The notes: a model not told the origin generated them from the letters alone. Shown: positions 26,293 through 38,015, counted from the stretch's first letter. The stretch: 64,000 bases of DNA from Emydura subglobosa (GCA_007922225.1 ML679961.1:74660652-74724651), one strand, 5' to 3'. Made by a program: numbers and translations.

Positions 26293-26618
26293 CTGTGATG
26301 GGATGTTAGATGGGGTGGGTTCTGAGTTACTACAGAATTATTTCTTGGGTGTCTGTCTGGTGAGTCTTGCCCACATGCTCAAGATTTAGATGATTGTCAT
26401 ATTTGGGGTCGGGAGGGATTTTCATGAGGTACAGGTCACTTGCTGGTGGATTCGCTTGAAGTCTTTAAACCATGATTTGAGGACTTAAATAACTCAGTCA
26501 TAGGTTAGGGGTCTATTACAGGAGTGGGTGGGTGAGGTTCTGTGACTTGCGTTATTTAGGAGGTCAGACTACATGATCATAATGGTCCCATTTGACATTA
26601 AAGTCTATGAGTCTATGC
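26293..26618 (+). mobile_element. CR1 LINE 3' untranslated end
   Basis: The order of blocks is TGGGTGTCTGTCTGGTGAGTC, CATATTTGGGGTCGGGAGGG, GTCACTTGCTGGTGGATTC, TTTAAACCATGATTTGAGGA, GGGTGAGGTTCTGTGACTTG and AGGTCAGACTACATGATCAT, then the tail GTCTATGAGTCTATG. This is the 3' end of a CR1 subfamily that I remember as common in turtles. A portion between GGGATTTTC and GGTACAGGTCACTTG has been deleted relative to that memory. No coding part remains. Confidence 0.7.
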
Positions 26619-27454
26619 CGGTAATTTTTGCCTGTGGATTTTTATTATCAAGGAGCTATGGTTCATATCCCTGTCTGACCCCTGCCTTGTCCCCCTCCCC
26701 ATTTCAAACTGCTGCTAATAGTACTGCTCTGCAGATACACACATGTAGCAAAATCACTGAAGTTCCACTTGTTCAAATTTGCATGTTCTTGGGGTTTGCA
26801 TGTGCATACAACAGTTGATGAGATTTACCCCACCATGATTAAATGGGGCCTTACACCTGAATAAACAGGTGACTGTTCACTAAAGCAACCAGAAGAGGGT
26901 TCAAAATATTTAGAAGAAGCAACTACTACACAAAACTGAACACAAAACCTTCTCAAAACTATGGAAATTCCTTTGGGCAGAAAAATTCATAGGGAGATGC
27001 AGTGCTTGTGACCATTAAGGACACCGACGGTGCCAAATTTCATGACTTTATTGTGAATTATGTGATATCTGGCGCTTTATCGAAGCCCAGCTTCTGGTGT
27101 CTTGTGATTACATAAGAATCACAACTTTCATTAATACAAAAAAAGTAAGTTTTCTAGCAGATAGTTGCAAAGAAAAGCTGGAAAATGTGACCTGAGTACA
27201 CCTTAAAGGCTCAAAAAGAAGGCAAATAAAAAGAACCAAAAAAACCCTCATTAATTTTATTGCCAGATTTCTTTGGCCTTGACTCATGATTTTTGAGTAT
27301 TTGGCATGCATATGAACATTACCTGCTTCTGATGACTTCTTTCTAACTTTGAAAGTGAAATGGCAATGAATGCAGGACTTAATTTGCCATTGATCATTTA
27401 ATAATATCTAGCTTCTAAATAGCTCTTTTTTCATCAGCAGCTATCATAGCACTT
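26619..27454. other. AT-rich non-coding DNA
   Basis: Nothing recognised. Open frames are at most 81 codons. Confidence 0.55.
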
Positions 27455-27655
27455 CATAGTCTTTAATATATTTATCCTCACAACACCATATTAGGTATAA
27501 AAATATTACCATCTCATTTTATAAATGGGAAACTGAGGCACAGAGAGGCTAAGTACCTTGTTTAAGTTCAGAGAAGAAGTCTGTGACACAGCAGGGAATT
27601 GAACTCACAGCTCCCAAGGCGTAGGCTAGGGTGTTATCTACTGGACTCTCCTTCA
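27455..27655 (-). repeat. MIR/CORE-SINE fragment, antisense
   Basis: TATTACCATCTCATTTTATAAATGGGAAACTGAGGCACAGAGAGG followed by CTAAGTACC, GTCTGTGACACAGCAGGG and GAATTGAACTC is the complement of the MIR 3' half. It is one of the better-preserved MIR copies in the window. Confidence 0.75.
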
Positions 27656-28300
27656 GTCCTGCTGAACCATTGAAAGGGTACTTTGGAACGGCTTGGAAAC
27701 TTCAAAGGGCTTCATTACTCCCACCCATGAAAGAAAATGTTATGTTGAAGAAGAAGAGGGCTCTTGGAAAACAGGAGGAATGTCATTCCAAGCAGAGAGG
27801 GGAAAAGCTGTGTGAAGGTAGAAAGAGATGAAGGAAGCAATAGGGAAGAGGACTGGAGAAGACCCTACAGCTAGAGAGGGACAACTGTGAAAATGAGAGA
27901 AGATGATAACAGGGACAAGATACTACAGGCGTTTGGGAGTGAAGATGAGGAATATGAAGCTGATGTTGTAAGAAACAAGTAGCCAATGAAGAGATGCCTA
28001 CGGTGATATATGAAGTGGTAAGAGTGGCCCAGAGGAATGGAATAGGCAGAGGGGAGATGCAAAGAGAGAAGTTTACAATAATCAGGATGGATGCTAACCA
28101 AGATGATAGGCTTTTAGTAGTGTGAATAATAAGGGGGGAAAGGATGAGATGGGATGTGGCAGACAGAGATTAAGAGGAAAAATAAGAATTTCAGTTTTAA
28201 AGGTGACATCCAAAAGCAGAAGTTTAAAGATACACAGCAACTGGGAGGTGCAGTTCCTAGCATGGGTAGACTTACATGCACTATCTCTACTTGAGGTTCT
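27656..28300. other. purine-rich non-coding block
   Basis: From about 27,730 to 28,220 the plus strand is strongly dominated by A and G (GAAGAAGAGGG, GGGAAGAGGACTGGAGAAG, GATGAGGAATATG and similar). ORFs on both strands here are by-products of this composition. Phrases such as CATTCCAAGCAGAGAGGG and GAAGCTGATGTTG...AGCCAATGAAGAG recall an old interspersed repeat, but I will not name a family. Confidence 0.4.
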
Positions 28301-28437
28301 CCTGAACTCAATCTACTGCTCTTGACCCTGTTTACCTCCCCAGGGCCCAGCTCTCCTTACAAAAACAATCCTCAATTGGCAGTGTTGCACACAATTGCAG
28401 CTTCTCTTCCCAGGTGACCAGCCATCACATCTACTCA

Positions 28438-28653
28438 AACTAGCGCCTTAAATAGCAGAATGGCCATGGGCAGCAGCTCGGGGTAGCTACCCAAACACAG
28501 TCCCATCTGATCCCCTGGGTACGTACTTGGATGGCTAGCCTGAGCCACAGCCCAAGCTTCTGTGGCCCCACTGCTCTTTTTAGCCACCATAGCTAGCTCG
28601 TGAATGTCTTCTCAAGCTGGGAATCACACCTTCCAATTGCTATATAGACGTAC
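28438..28653. mobile_element. MITE fragment, Harbinger-related end
   Basis: The right end TTGCTATATAGACGTAC corresponds to a degraded TGCAGTGTAGACGTAC terminus. Upstream blocks GCTCGGGGTAGCTACC, CTTTTTAGCCACCATAGCTAGCTCG and GTCTTCTCAAGCTGGGAATCACACC belong to a GC-richer element type that I remember from turtle DNA. The left terminus is not clear, so the start is approximate. Confidence 0.45.
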
Positions 28654-29602
28654 TATAAAACACATATTTGAAGATGTAAGGCTTCACAGAGGAGGGGAGA
28701 TTGGTGCTGAGAGATAACATTTTACAAGGGGAACTTATGAAAATACATGAATTGCTGTTGACACGCATAAATGTGCCCTCTGAGCAGAGATTTCCAGTGA
28801 AGATGTCTATTAAGATATCATTATGGACATAGGCAACTAAACTGAAACCATGAAATTCATTTCACACAGACCAACAAACCACTCAACAGATATTCCTAAA
28901 TACTTTTGGTTACTACTAGCTTAGATGAGATCCAATTAGTGGTGACTGGGCCCATATCCCTTTGTTAATTATGTTGGCATGTTTAAAAGGGAGAACCCAG
29001 TACTTAGTGTACAAGACCCACATAACCTTTTTTTGGTACCACTGAAGAAAAAATGCCCACCCCTCCTCTCCCCAAAAAACCAAAAGCAGCCTCAGCATCA
29101 GTCATAAAAAAGACATACTGAGAAAGGCAGAGAGGAAACAAGAGTGCTCTTTGATTTACAAATGATTCTCCACAATGAATTTGTTTCGCAAACAGAAGGC
29201 AATCTTTTCCAGAGAAACAAATAAGCAAAAAGCAAAATAGAATAAAGAGCTGGAATGTAATCTAAACACTTGGCTGGCTTAGAGCTTCCAGTTTGACATC
29301 TCAGGTTATAAATAATCGAGGGCCCTTGTATTATCCCTGTTGTAGAGCACTGGTATTCATGAATACTTAAAAATCCACTGACAACTGGTAATGTTTCATC
29401 AACCAGAAAGTACAAAAGGGAAATTAGTGCTGTTTTTTGTCATCCTTTATGGGTAGAGAGATCAAAGAAAAGAACCTGTCAATCTTTTTCTTATACATAA
29501 AGATGCATTTCCACAATATGACATTTTGTAGGTTCACGGATATTATAATAAGAGGAAAGCCACTGTCAAAAAATGATCAATTTTGGAATCCCATTCATTC
29601 TG
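28654..29602. other. non-coding DNA
   Basis: Minus-strand frames at 28,916-29,415 (60-105 codons) overlap in different frames and show no recognisable domain. No repeats are identified. Confidence 0.5.
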
Positions 29603-29741
29603 TGCTTAATTTGTAGTAAAAGAGGTACTGGGGCTCAAGCAATTGTTTTATTTTTATAACCAAAGAGATGCCGGGGCTATGAACTGCCAAGCCTAGAAGG
29701 GCTGGGGCTCAGCCCTGTCAAGCCCTGGCACAAATTAAGCA
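29603..29741. mobile_element. 139-bp MITE-like element
   Basis: The ends TGCTTAATTTGT (29,603-29,614) and ACAAATTAAGCA (29,730-29,741) are perfect 12-bp inverted repeats. The inside holds GGTACTGGGGCTC and AGATGCCGGGGCTATGAAC, then GGGCTGGGGCTCAGCCCTG. It has no coding potential. Confidence 0.6.
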
Positions 29742-30799
29742 CCAAATCCATCCTATGAGTAGTTTCCATCCTATGAGGATTCTCTATTGATTGATTGGTT
29801 GGTTATTTCAGATAGAGAAATGGGTATCTGAATCAGGACTACAGGCTACTTCATAGGGGTTGATGATAGACACAAGAAGTTACTGAAGCTGTCACAGACC
29901 ATAACTCCCTGAAAAATAACAAAGTATATAGTCATTAATGATGGCTTTTCTTTGGGTAGATACCATTAATGGAACAAAGATCTGGAGTTGAAACTCATTA
30001 GGGAAATCCTTTGCCACTGAACTGTGGGAATAAAATTTGAGTTTTTCAGGATTTAAAATGTATGCTTTCTAGATTCCAACAGATTATTCTGAATAAGTGA
30101 TAAATTAAAATGACACATACTGTGCATTGTGGGTTGTACTGTTATCTGTTTCTCTTCTGCCTGTACATCCATTCTTCTCCAACCCTCTGTCAACTGCACA
30201 CACCCAGGAATGCACACACAATAAAGAACCAAAAGGAAGCATGTGAATTCAGAGAATCACTTTTCCCAGAAACGATTCCTGTCCGCCAAATGCAGGGTAC
30301 GACCACTTTTTGCCTAGAACTCAAGAAGGGTAGGTGGGCCAGGGAAATGACATCTGTTCCCATCCCCAGCCTCAGGCTCTGGCTTAGGGTCAGAGTAGAT
30401 CACCCCAGCTTTCCTCATAGCTGCTACTCAAACTTGTTTGTACAATGTTTTGATGTTGCTGGGATCTACATGCACTTGGGTCTCATGATCCCTGCTCCTG
30501 GCCCGGCCCTGTTGAATCACGCTGTAGAGATGTTTCAGAGAGCTTCTTTTGTGGCCACTCAGACTTGTGTGGGCCTTCACGGTGAAGCCACTACCCAGGC
30601 TTACCATGCACTGACCATTCATCTGACAAGTTTCAGCAAGAGTATATCCTCTCACTGGGACAGACTGACTCCTGTTAGCATGTCTCTGTCTCTCTCATTT
30701 TGAAGAAAGGATATTAAAATTGATAATTTAGATTTAGAATAGCTGAAAAATGACCACAGTGTATTGAGGAACCATTGCTAGGTACAGCAGAAATATCTG
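29742..30799. other. non-coding DNA with a 197-codon unassigned frame
   Basis: An ATG-started frame runs 30,110-30,703 on the plus strand. The product would begin with a hydrophobic stretch (CGLYCYLFLFCLYIH at residues 7-21) and then show mixed composition without recognisable motifs. There is no splice, promoter or homology evidence, so I do not call a gene. It stops about 100 bp before the LTR-like element. Confidence 0.3.
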
Positions 30800-30869
30800 T
30801 GTAGGAAGGTGCAGTGGCCTTCCTCCGAGCCTGGGCCTGAGGAAGGGCCACAACCACGGGGCCGGACAG
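30800..30869 (+). repeat. left terminal direct repeat of the LTR-type element
   Basis: This 70-bp unit differs from the right copy (31,780-31,849) at only four positions: 7, 39, 58 and 65. The low divergence suggests one duplication or LTR pair rather than two independent insertions. Confidence 0.8.
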
Positions 30870-30937
30870 TAAAGGAACCAGCAGTCCAATCTTCCTGGCA
30901 ACCGGGGAGCCGGCCAGCAATAGGTCCCGCCAGCTGA

Positions 30938-30990
30938 CCAATCCGGCAGCAGAGGGGCGGAGCCTCAGCCAGGGCTGTGGATACAAAAAG
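30938..30990 (+). promoter_or_regulatory. promoter-like CCAAT / GC box / TATA-like cluster
   Basis: CCAAT at 30,938-30,942, GGGGCGG at 30,954-30,960 and GGATACAAAAAGC at 30,979-30,991 lie in the order and rough spacing of a polymerase II core promoter. The TATA-like box is not a perfect match. Lying inside an element with LTR ends, this is best read as the transcription start region of the LTR. Activity is unproven. Confidence 0.4.
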
Positions 30991-31510
30991 CAGGCCCCAC
31001 TGCTCAGTAAGAGACAAGCTGCTGCTGTCCTGCTGGCTGCAGCAAAGGCCTGAACTGGGCCTGGCTGCTGCCCCAAGCAAGCGCCTCCCGGAGCGAGGAC
31101 CCTGGGAGCAGCCCAAGCAACCCGCCCCTAAGGGTTGGATAGGGCCCCCGGGTTCCCTTGACTGGCCTAGGCCTACAGGCCCCAAGGACTGTGCCAGGCC
31201 CCTGGGACCCAGTGACTGGACCGAGTCCCCTGAGCCTGAGGGCTGGGAGATCCCTCCCAAGGCCAGACCCGACCTGGAAGAGCCTCTAGAGACAGGACAG
31301 GACCTGGAGGAGCTGCCTGAGGCTGAGCCATCCCCCAAGCCCTGTGACCTGGAGGAGCTGCCCCTCGCAGAGGAGCTCTCTGCTTTGCCACCTGTGGACG
31401 AGGAGGGGCTGGTGGGTCTACCCTGGGCTGTGTACCCCAGCGACCCCAAGGACCCGGCGGACACAGGTACCTGGGGATACGGGGAGGAAGTGGCCCAGGG
31501 ACAGCCGTAG
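30977..31510 (+). other. 177-codon open frame inside the LTR-type element
   Basis: The frame opens at GTG and contains no methionine codon downstream, so it has no normal eukaryotic start. The deduced chain is acidic and rich in Pro, Leu and Glu, with a threefold DLEE motif (DLEEPL, DLEELP, DLEELP) in the middle and none of the zinc-knuckle or protease motifs expected of gag-pol. A longer frame exists on the other strand (228 codons), as expected in GC-rich DNA with few stops. It could be a spliced coding segment or simply composition; I favour the latter. Confidence 0.25.
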
Positions 31511-31779
31511 CCATGGCTGAGACAGGGGCAAGCCCCTTTGGTGTGTTGCGGTGGGAGCCCCGCTGACCCATTGGAACGCCTTTGCCACTGCTAGGGCCCT
31601 GGGCTGGGACACAGTGGAGTCGGGTGGGCCTGTGTCCCCCTCCCCTCCCCCCTTGTCCTCGCCACCCAGGGAGTGATTATTGTCCCCTGCTCTACTGACC
31701 CAGGGTGATAGACTGCTTGCCTGCCCACCCTGACTGAGGGCCGGGGCGATAGACTCATAGCAGGCGCTAAAGTTCTCCT

Positions 31780-31849
31780 TGTAGGCAGGTGCAGTGGCCT
31801 TCCTCCGAGCCTGGGCCCGAGGAAGGGCCACAACCATGGGGCCAGACAG
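31780..31849 (+). repeat. right terminal direct repeat of the LTR-type element
   Basis: It matches 30,800-30,869 at 66 of 70 positions. It is followed by AACCCCGTGCTACA, which closes the element just before the second ATCTG. Confidence 0.8.
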
Positions 31850-31863
31850 AACCCCGTGCTACA

Positions 31864-33719
31864 ATCTGAAATATAGAGACAGCTAGGAATTGCTTTTCAC
31901 ATTGTATCTCTATAGGGATCAGTCATCTGCCACTGAGATTTGGCCATTTCTGGGATGGAAAATAATAGCTATTCTGTGCCATAACATTACACAAACGTGG
32001 ATTTTTTTTCCTGGTTAGGAAGAATAATAAAGAATAACTTTTCCAACTGAAACTGTAGAAGGTATTCTAGATTGGCAAAATCTGTAGCCAAGATAGTAGA
32101 CACCTACTCTTTCAAAAAGAAAAACTAAAAATATGACATGAAAACTTTAAATGGAACATACAAATTAGGATTTGTCCATTTTGGTCATTACAAGACTATT
32201 TTGCCAGATTGCTGGCCTGATTCTGACTGGTGAAACTAATGTTCATCAGAAATTTCTGAACTTCAGCCTATTTCACAGTTACAATATATTCTTCCCATCA
32301 CATTTTATTTTTTAAGAAGTAAAAATGCACTAGGTTCATTGAAAGGCAAAGTAATGTACCTGTTCCAGGACAGGATGTTTCTCTTCTAAACTGAACATTT
32401 GATGGAAGTAAAGAATGTTCTTTTCTGAATGATTGCTCATAGCTGAAATTCAGACGATTGTATTATTCCAACCTTTGTACTATTGTCATAAAATGTATAC
32501 TAAAACTCTAATTTCCAGGCAATTATGGGTTTCTTTAAAAAAAAAAAATTATTCTCTTCTGTATCTCCGGTGGTTTTTGGATCTGAATTTTTTAAAATAA
32601 ACTAATGAAAAATGTCAGACCCCAGAAATGAAATATATAGGGAAATGAACTGGAAGGAGCTGATATACCCCTGAAAACTTTGGTGCAGGGTTATAAAACA
32701 TTTTAAGAATCTCTGATGAACCTGGAATATTTTGCACAGTATTTTACAATGTTTAAGATTACAGCAGTTTAGTCAGGAAACACCAGCGATTTTCTGTCCC
32801 TAGGAAAAGGAAGCTATTTAGTAAGTTGTGACACTGGGCCAGAAGAAGCTAAGCAGCTTTCCAAATTGCATGGCCCAAATCTGACCTTTAAAGACATATT
32901 AAAGGAAAATACAAATGATAGTGAAGGTCATTCCTTGTAAGTAGACTAGAGCTTTGATATGCAAGTGTATTTTGTTAGTTATTTGATGTTGTTTATATAT
33001 GTCTTGGGAGAGGTTAGCAATGAAGATAAACTGCTTTCCTGTCTATTATTGTTGTTCTATTGATTAAGAAGTCAAAAGGGAATGTTAACATCTAAATGGA
33101 CCTTTGGTGTAATAACATCATTTGCCTATATTACTCTTTTAAATAAAACCTTCATTTTCTAGGCTCACATAGGTAATTAGCTGCATTAGCACAGTTTGCA
33201 GACAGTTTACTTAAATCTCAAAGGACAATATACATTACTATTCTCCACTCAAGGAAATATCTATGGACTATCTTGATAGTTTAAATGGCTATCCCTGTCT
33301 GTATTGTCTGAGGAAGGACCCATTGAGTAAAGATCAAGTGGTTGGCTCTCAAAGCCCAGGTGAGGGAGTTACCTGCAAATGTCCACCTTCCTTCAACTAT
33401 AAAGGAAGCTTCAAGTTTGATCCTTTTTATTTCAAATCTGTCCAAGCTTGTCAGGGAAAGTTTGGATTGCAAGATTGGGATCCCAGCACCAGCATGGAAT
33501 CACCCTACTAATTCTCGTGGGAGAATTTGAACAGATTGTTTATGGGAAGATTGTGCTCAATATTTTTGTGTGTGGCCATCTTGAAATCTCTTTAGAAAAA
33601 GAATCAGGGAAAATAAATTTTTTTTTCATCCAATGAGGTGGCCAATCACATACTAATCAGGTTCCATACAGATATCTTAAATTGGATACTCAAAAATATC
33701 TCTAGTTAGTTTTGAAGAA
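31864..33719. other. AT-rich non-coding DNA
   Basis: Overlapping 60-80 codon frames at 33,263-33,636 occur on both strands and show no domain. No repeat family is recognised. Confidence 0.5.
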
Positions 33720-33875
33720 CTTGGCCTTGAATTCTAATCCCAGCTCTTCCACTGACCTGCTATGAGACCTAGGTGTAAAATAGGCATAATAAATCTTACC
33801 CATCTTTGTAAGGCACTCAGATATCACTGGAGAAAAGAACAGTATATAAATGCTAAATTTTGTTGTTGTTTTTAT
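33720..33875 (+). repeat. MIR/CORE-SINE fragment, sense
   Basis: TTGAATTCTAATCCCAGCTC, CACTGACCTGCTATGAGACC, GTGTAAAATAGGCATAATAA and AAGGCACTCAGATATCACTG follow the MIR order, ending with AGTATATAAATGCTAAATTTTG. The 'last cells before CTGTAAAAT' block has been deleted. Confidence 0.65.
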
Positions 33876-36109
33876 ACTATAAATTTGCTTATTGTCCCAG
33901 TTAGTCATTCATTACAGAATTCTTGTTTATGCTATTCTGTTTAAATTTTATTTGGTTATGTTTGTTGTTGAAATATTTATTGAGGGTTTTACTTTCCATC
34001 TGTTGTATTTCTCTGCAATATTTCATGATCGTTTCTTGTTATTGATATTATTTTTTGTCTGGCATGTTCCTGGGTTTGCTTTTTCTAAACTTAAAAACCA
34101 TCTGTTGTAAAAGAATGTTTATATCTTTCTAGAGCTGTCCCAGGTGCCTGGGGAAACAATGGAGCTATGTTCTATCTCCTTTACCTGGTAAATTAAACAT
34201 AAATTAAATTGTTAATCTCATCTTTAACAAGATATTTCCTGGGTCATGCTGCAGTGTGTTCTTACATGCATTTAGAGCTTGAGCCAAAGCCATTAAAGTC
34301 AATGGGGGTCTTTAAAATAGGACTCAATCCTGCAAGGTGTTGAGTACCTCCCACAATGAATTTCAATGGGAGTTAGGGGAATTCAGGATCTCCATTCAAC
34401 ACTTTGCAGGACTGAGTTCTTAACCCTTTGAGTGAGGATAGCACTTTAGTGTGATCTCACTTGTTTGAACAGAATGCACTGACATATAACATATGTCCAC
34501 AGGGCACTGGAGGAAGTAATAGGATAAAATTGGTTTGCTGGAAACTTGATTTCAGAAATTCTTTCAAGCAGGTAATTACTCTTTGTACTAGCTTTATATT
34601 GAGAGCTATGTCTGCCAAGTAAGTACTTTCAGAGCAATCATGCCTTCCTCTTCCATATATCAATGTACTGTAATGGTTTCATTGTTAATCATTCTTGCAG
34701 CATTTATTGGTTAAAAACACATATAGTATATGGGGAAAATTATAAAACATCAATTGAGGGACAAATACAATACTGTCTTGGTCTATGACATGGGTCCTGG
34801 GAGCTACAGCAATATAATAATTCTATGTGTCTTCTACTTTTTGTTAACGTAGGGACTGCTACATGAAAACATGAACTTTGTTTCTTAAAGGACAAATTCT
34901 AAAAAAAAAAAAAAAAAAAAGCATTTGGGCCTAAACTGCCAGTTTTGACTGCCTAAGTTTAGGGACCCAATTTTCAAAATGTTGGCCTTCCATTGCACCT
35001 GCTAATTTTGAGTGTATAAAAAATATGCATATGACCATGCAATGATACATTCACAGCACATCTACATAGAAATTAGATAAAAACATCAAATATTGTTGCT
35101 GGACGGTTGCATTGTAACTTTATTTTTTAGAATTTAAATTCTTAACTCACAAGAACACAGAAACAGAGAGAAACAAAACAGGCTGCTTCCTAAAACAGAG
35201 AGGCACAACTCCCTCCACCTTGCTCTATGCCAGGGCAGCAGGGGGACCTAGCACCCCCAAAATGGCAATATTGCAAGGGCTGATCTATGTTTCTGCCTCC
35301 ACTCAGATTTGCTTCCCCTCTGATATTGCCCCATGCCACCAAGCTCCAGTTGCTACCTTCCCATTGGCTGATTGATTGGAAGCTGAGAACCAATCAAATT
35401 CTGGCCAGCCTCCCTTCAGCAGTGGCAAGGTAGTGCACATCTCCATCAATTGTGAGGCAGTGACTGCATGTACCTACAGGGAAGCAAAGGCAAGAGCGGG
35501 ACCTAGAGGTGATGGAGCAGCTGCCAAAGAATCCAGTAGGTAAGAGCTGGAGTGATCGGTCCCCTTCCTATCACTCTGCTCTAGGTAGGCTGTCTGTCTG
35601 CAAGCTGACTTTGATCACATGCTTTCCTACAGAGACCCCTAGCCTGCAAGCAGGACCAGGAAAAACTGAATTGTACAATTTACAAAAATTTACAAAGCCT
35701 ACAATTTTAACACAGTTTTAATACACTACATTCCCAGTTACCTATTTTCCATGAATAAATGTGAATCTGCTTTTTGGATAAATATTTAACAGTCATAGTT
35801 TAGTGTCCATCTTATTTTGCTTCTTATTCTCTTCCTTAAGTCACAAAATCAAATTCTGTTCTCAATTATATGGCTGTAAATCTCACTGGAATCAATGGGA
35901 ACTGAAGCCCAGAATCCTGTTTATGTCATCACTTGCTGCAATAGAAATTAATAGGACATCACAAACTGACTATTTTGATTTTGGATGAGGACTAAACAGA
36001 ACAGACAATTTACTTTTAAAAATTTATCTTGTTTGTCTGAATATTATTCATCCTAGAAAAAAAGGGACAAAACGCTTTCTTGTATCTAGATACTTAACTG
36101 GCAGTCATC
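33876..36109. other. non-coding DNA with A20 tract
   Basis: A 20-base A run lies at 34,901-34,920. A GC-richer patch at 35,190-35,560 (two CCAAT-like motifs, near 35,363 and 35,389) is of unknown nature. No gene is recognised. Confidence 0.45.
34321..34418. repeat. palindromic interspersed repeat
   Basis: GACTCAATCCTGCAAGGTGT on the left is answered by AACACTTTGCAGGACTGAGTTC on the right, with TGAATTTCAATGGGAG in the centre. It is of the same general hairpin type as 1157 and 8997. Confidence 0.55.
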
Positions 36110-36340
36110 ACCATACTATTTGAGTGCCTCAGCTACTACTGTGGATTTTTTTCCCCCTCACAATAACCCTGTGTGGTAGCTAGAATAGTATCCCCGTTAT
36201 ACAGATGAACAACTAAGGCACTGGGCAAACCAAATGACTCACTCAGTGTCACAGAGGAAGTTCGTGGCAGAGCCAGATGTTTGGTTTCCCTTCCGATGAA
36301 TCCCTCTGTCTTCTCTTTAAAAAATGACATTTTCATTTCA
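36110..36340 (-). repeat. MIR/CORE-SINE fragment, antisense
   Basis: AATAACCCTGTGTGGTAGCTAG, CCCCGTTATACAGATGAAC, AACTAAGGCACTGGGC, GTCACAGAGGAAGTTCGTGG and CAGAGCCAGATGTTTGG follow the complement of the MIR 3' half. Confidence 0.65.
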
Positions 36341-38015
36341 TCACAAATTCATCACAACTCCTACTGCAATCAATAGAAGGTCTCCTATTTCATGCCCGGG
36401 ATGAATTAGGCCCATCACGTTATCATTCAGATCCAATCTTTTCCATCAATTACATGGACCAGAACTTTCCATTGACTTCAATGGATATTTTATCAGGACT
36501 GATTTCTTTTCTAAATAAATCTGGTGATATTTAGGCTCTAATGCTTTGTATTTTGATTTATTATTTTATGTGCACTAAAAAGTTAGACACTTTCTCTTCA
36601 TTTTTCTCCCTTGAAACATTTTCAGAAGATTTCAGTCATGCTTTTGTATCCAACATAATGAAAATAAATGGGTCTGTGATGGTTCTATTCAACTAATTAA
36701 TCAGAATTGTGCACGGTTTTCTTGGTATTAATAAAGTATAATACAACATACAAGTACAAAATAATGGATGAAAGCAGCCCTATTCCTTAGCAAAAGAGCA
36801 CCAGGTCCTATCTTATAAGTATTGAGCACTGTCTTCACGTGCTCAGCACAGTCATTGGAGAGTGCAGTCAAAACAGCATAGCAGGATAAATGGCATTTTC
36901 ATTGTTTACATTTCTGAGTGAAATCAATGGTTTCTACAGAGGAACAAAACTAAATAAAAGAGACAGACCCATTTCAACAGCTCTTTCTTTTGCCTGTAGT
37001 GAATCTGTAGAGACATTCTGGATGCACTATCCTGTAAGGAAGTGCCAGTTAAAAGTTAGGGTAGTGATGTATAGAAAAATCCAACAACCAACATTATGGG
37101 AAAGAAGGGCATGGGATTGGAAGACTATGAGGGATACAGAAAAAGTGAAATCATGGGATTCTAGGAACTTGTTCCAAGAAAGGAGTAACTGATAGCCATC
37201 ATAGAGTTTTAACCTCCAAAATGAAGCAGTGATGGTATGATCAATCAGTGATACATGAACTGTTACAGGAGATATACAGGTTTCTGCCACTAAAATAGCA
37301 TCATACATGCTCTGGCGTGCATGTGCATGCACATACTATTGGATTCATTTTCTATTTTCCCACAGTTAGGGAGAGCTTAAGACAGGGAAGTCAGTGGAAA
37401 GAGAGAGGAATGTAAGTGAAGGAGCCACATACTACTTCCTCCCATGCACCGTGGAGAGGAGCAGGATATGACTGAAAAGTCCCCATTATTGTACCAATAA
37501 TTTACCTCACTTTCCTTCACGTAATTCCTTGGTACATGTACCCATATAATTAAAAGAAGGTGTTGTCATTTTGTTTTATGTTTACTACATCTTTAGCCAT
37601 ACATGTTTATTGAGGTAACTAGGAGACAGCTGCTTTTTTCTGTTTCATTTCAGATTCAGAATGTTGTAGAGTGAGTTATTGTGTTCCCCTTTATGGGAAC
37701 TTTATGTTGGTTCTGTATTTGTTTCTTGGTTTCCTTAATCTAAAATAAGTCATCTAGTTTGAAAAATACATGTTTGCTTGTGCGTATGAGATGATATAAC
37801 TATGAAAACAACAAACTAGCCAACAGTAATATTCCCTACTTACACACCCACACAGGTCCCCCAGGGTTTGATCTAAGTCTCACTGAAACCAATGGAAAAA
37901 TTCCTGTTGTTCAGTTTCTCTGTCCCAACCCATGTAGCATTTCTTCTAAACACAGACCTCTCTTGATCAAAGACTACATATTATATACTGAGTTTTGGCA
38001 AATGCAGGCTTTAGT
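36341..38015. other. AT-rich non-coding DNA
   Basis: A half-palindrome of the CATTGACTTCAATGG type sits at 36,470. The 100-codon frames at 36,890-37,332 face each other on opposite strands and carry no domain. Confidence 0.5.

Larger units (their letters stand above)
30800..31863. mobile_element. LTR-type insertion, 1,064 bp, internally reduced
   Basis: The GC-rich island begins TGTAGGAAGG and ends CGTGCTACA, giving TG...CA ends with a 5-bp inverted TGTAG/CTACA. It is flanked on both sides by ATCTG (30,795-30,799 and 31,864-31,868), a 5-bp target duplication typical of retroviral-type integrases. The first 70 bp recur as a direct repeat near the right end (66/70 identical), but the right copy continues only 14 bp to the terminus while the left copy runs into other sequence. 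Two readings are possible: a non-autonomous element whose right LTR lost its middle, or a solo LTR with an internal duplication. No gag, protease or reverse-transcriptase motif was seen. The exact family is unknown. Confidence 0.7.

Noticed and set aside
30778..31464. 228-codon minus-strand frame in the GC-rich island
   Set aside because: It is Ser/Gly-rich, overlaps the plus-strand frame and reads through both GC-rich terminal repeats. It reflects low stop density, and no domain is visible.
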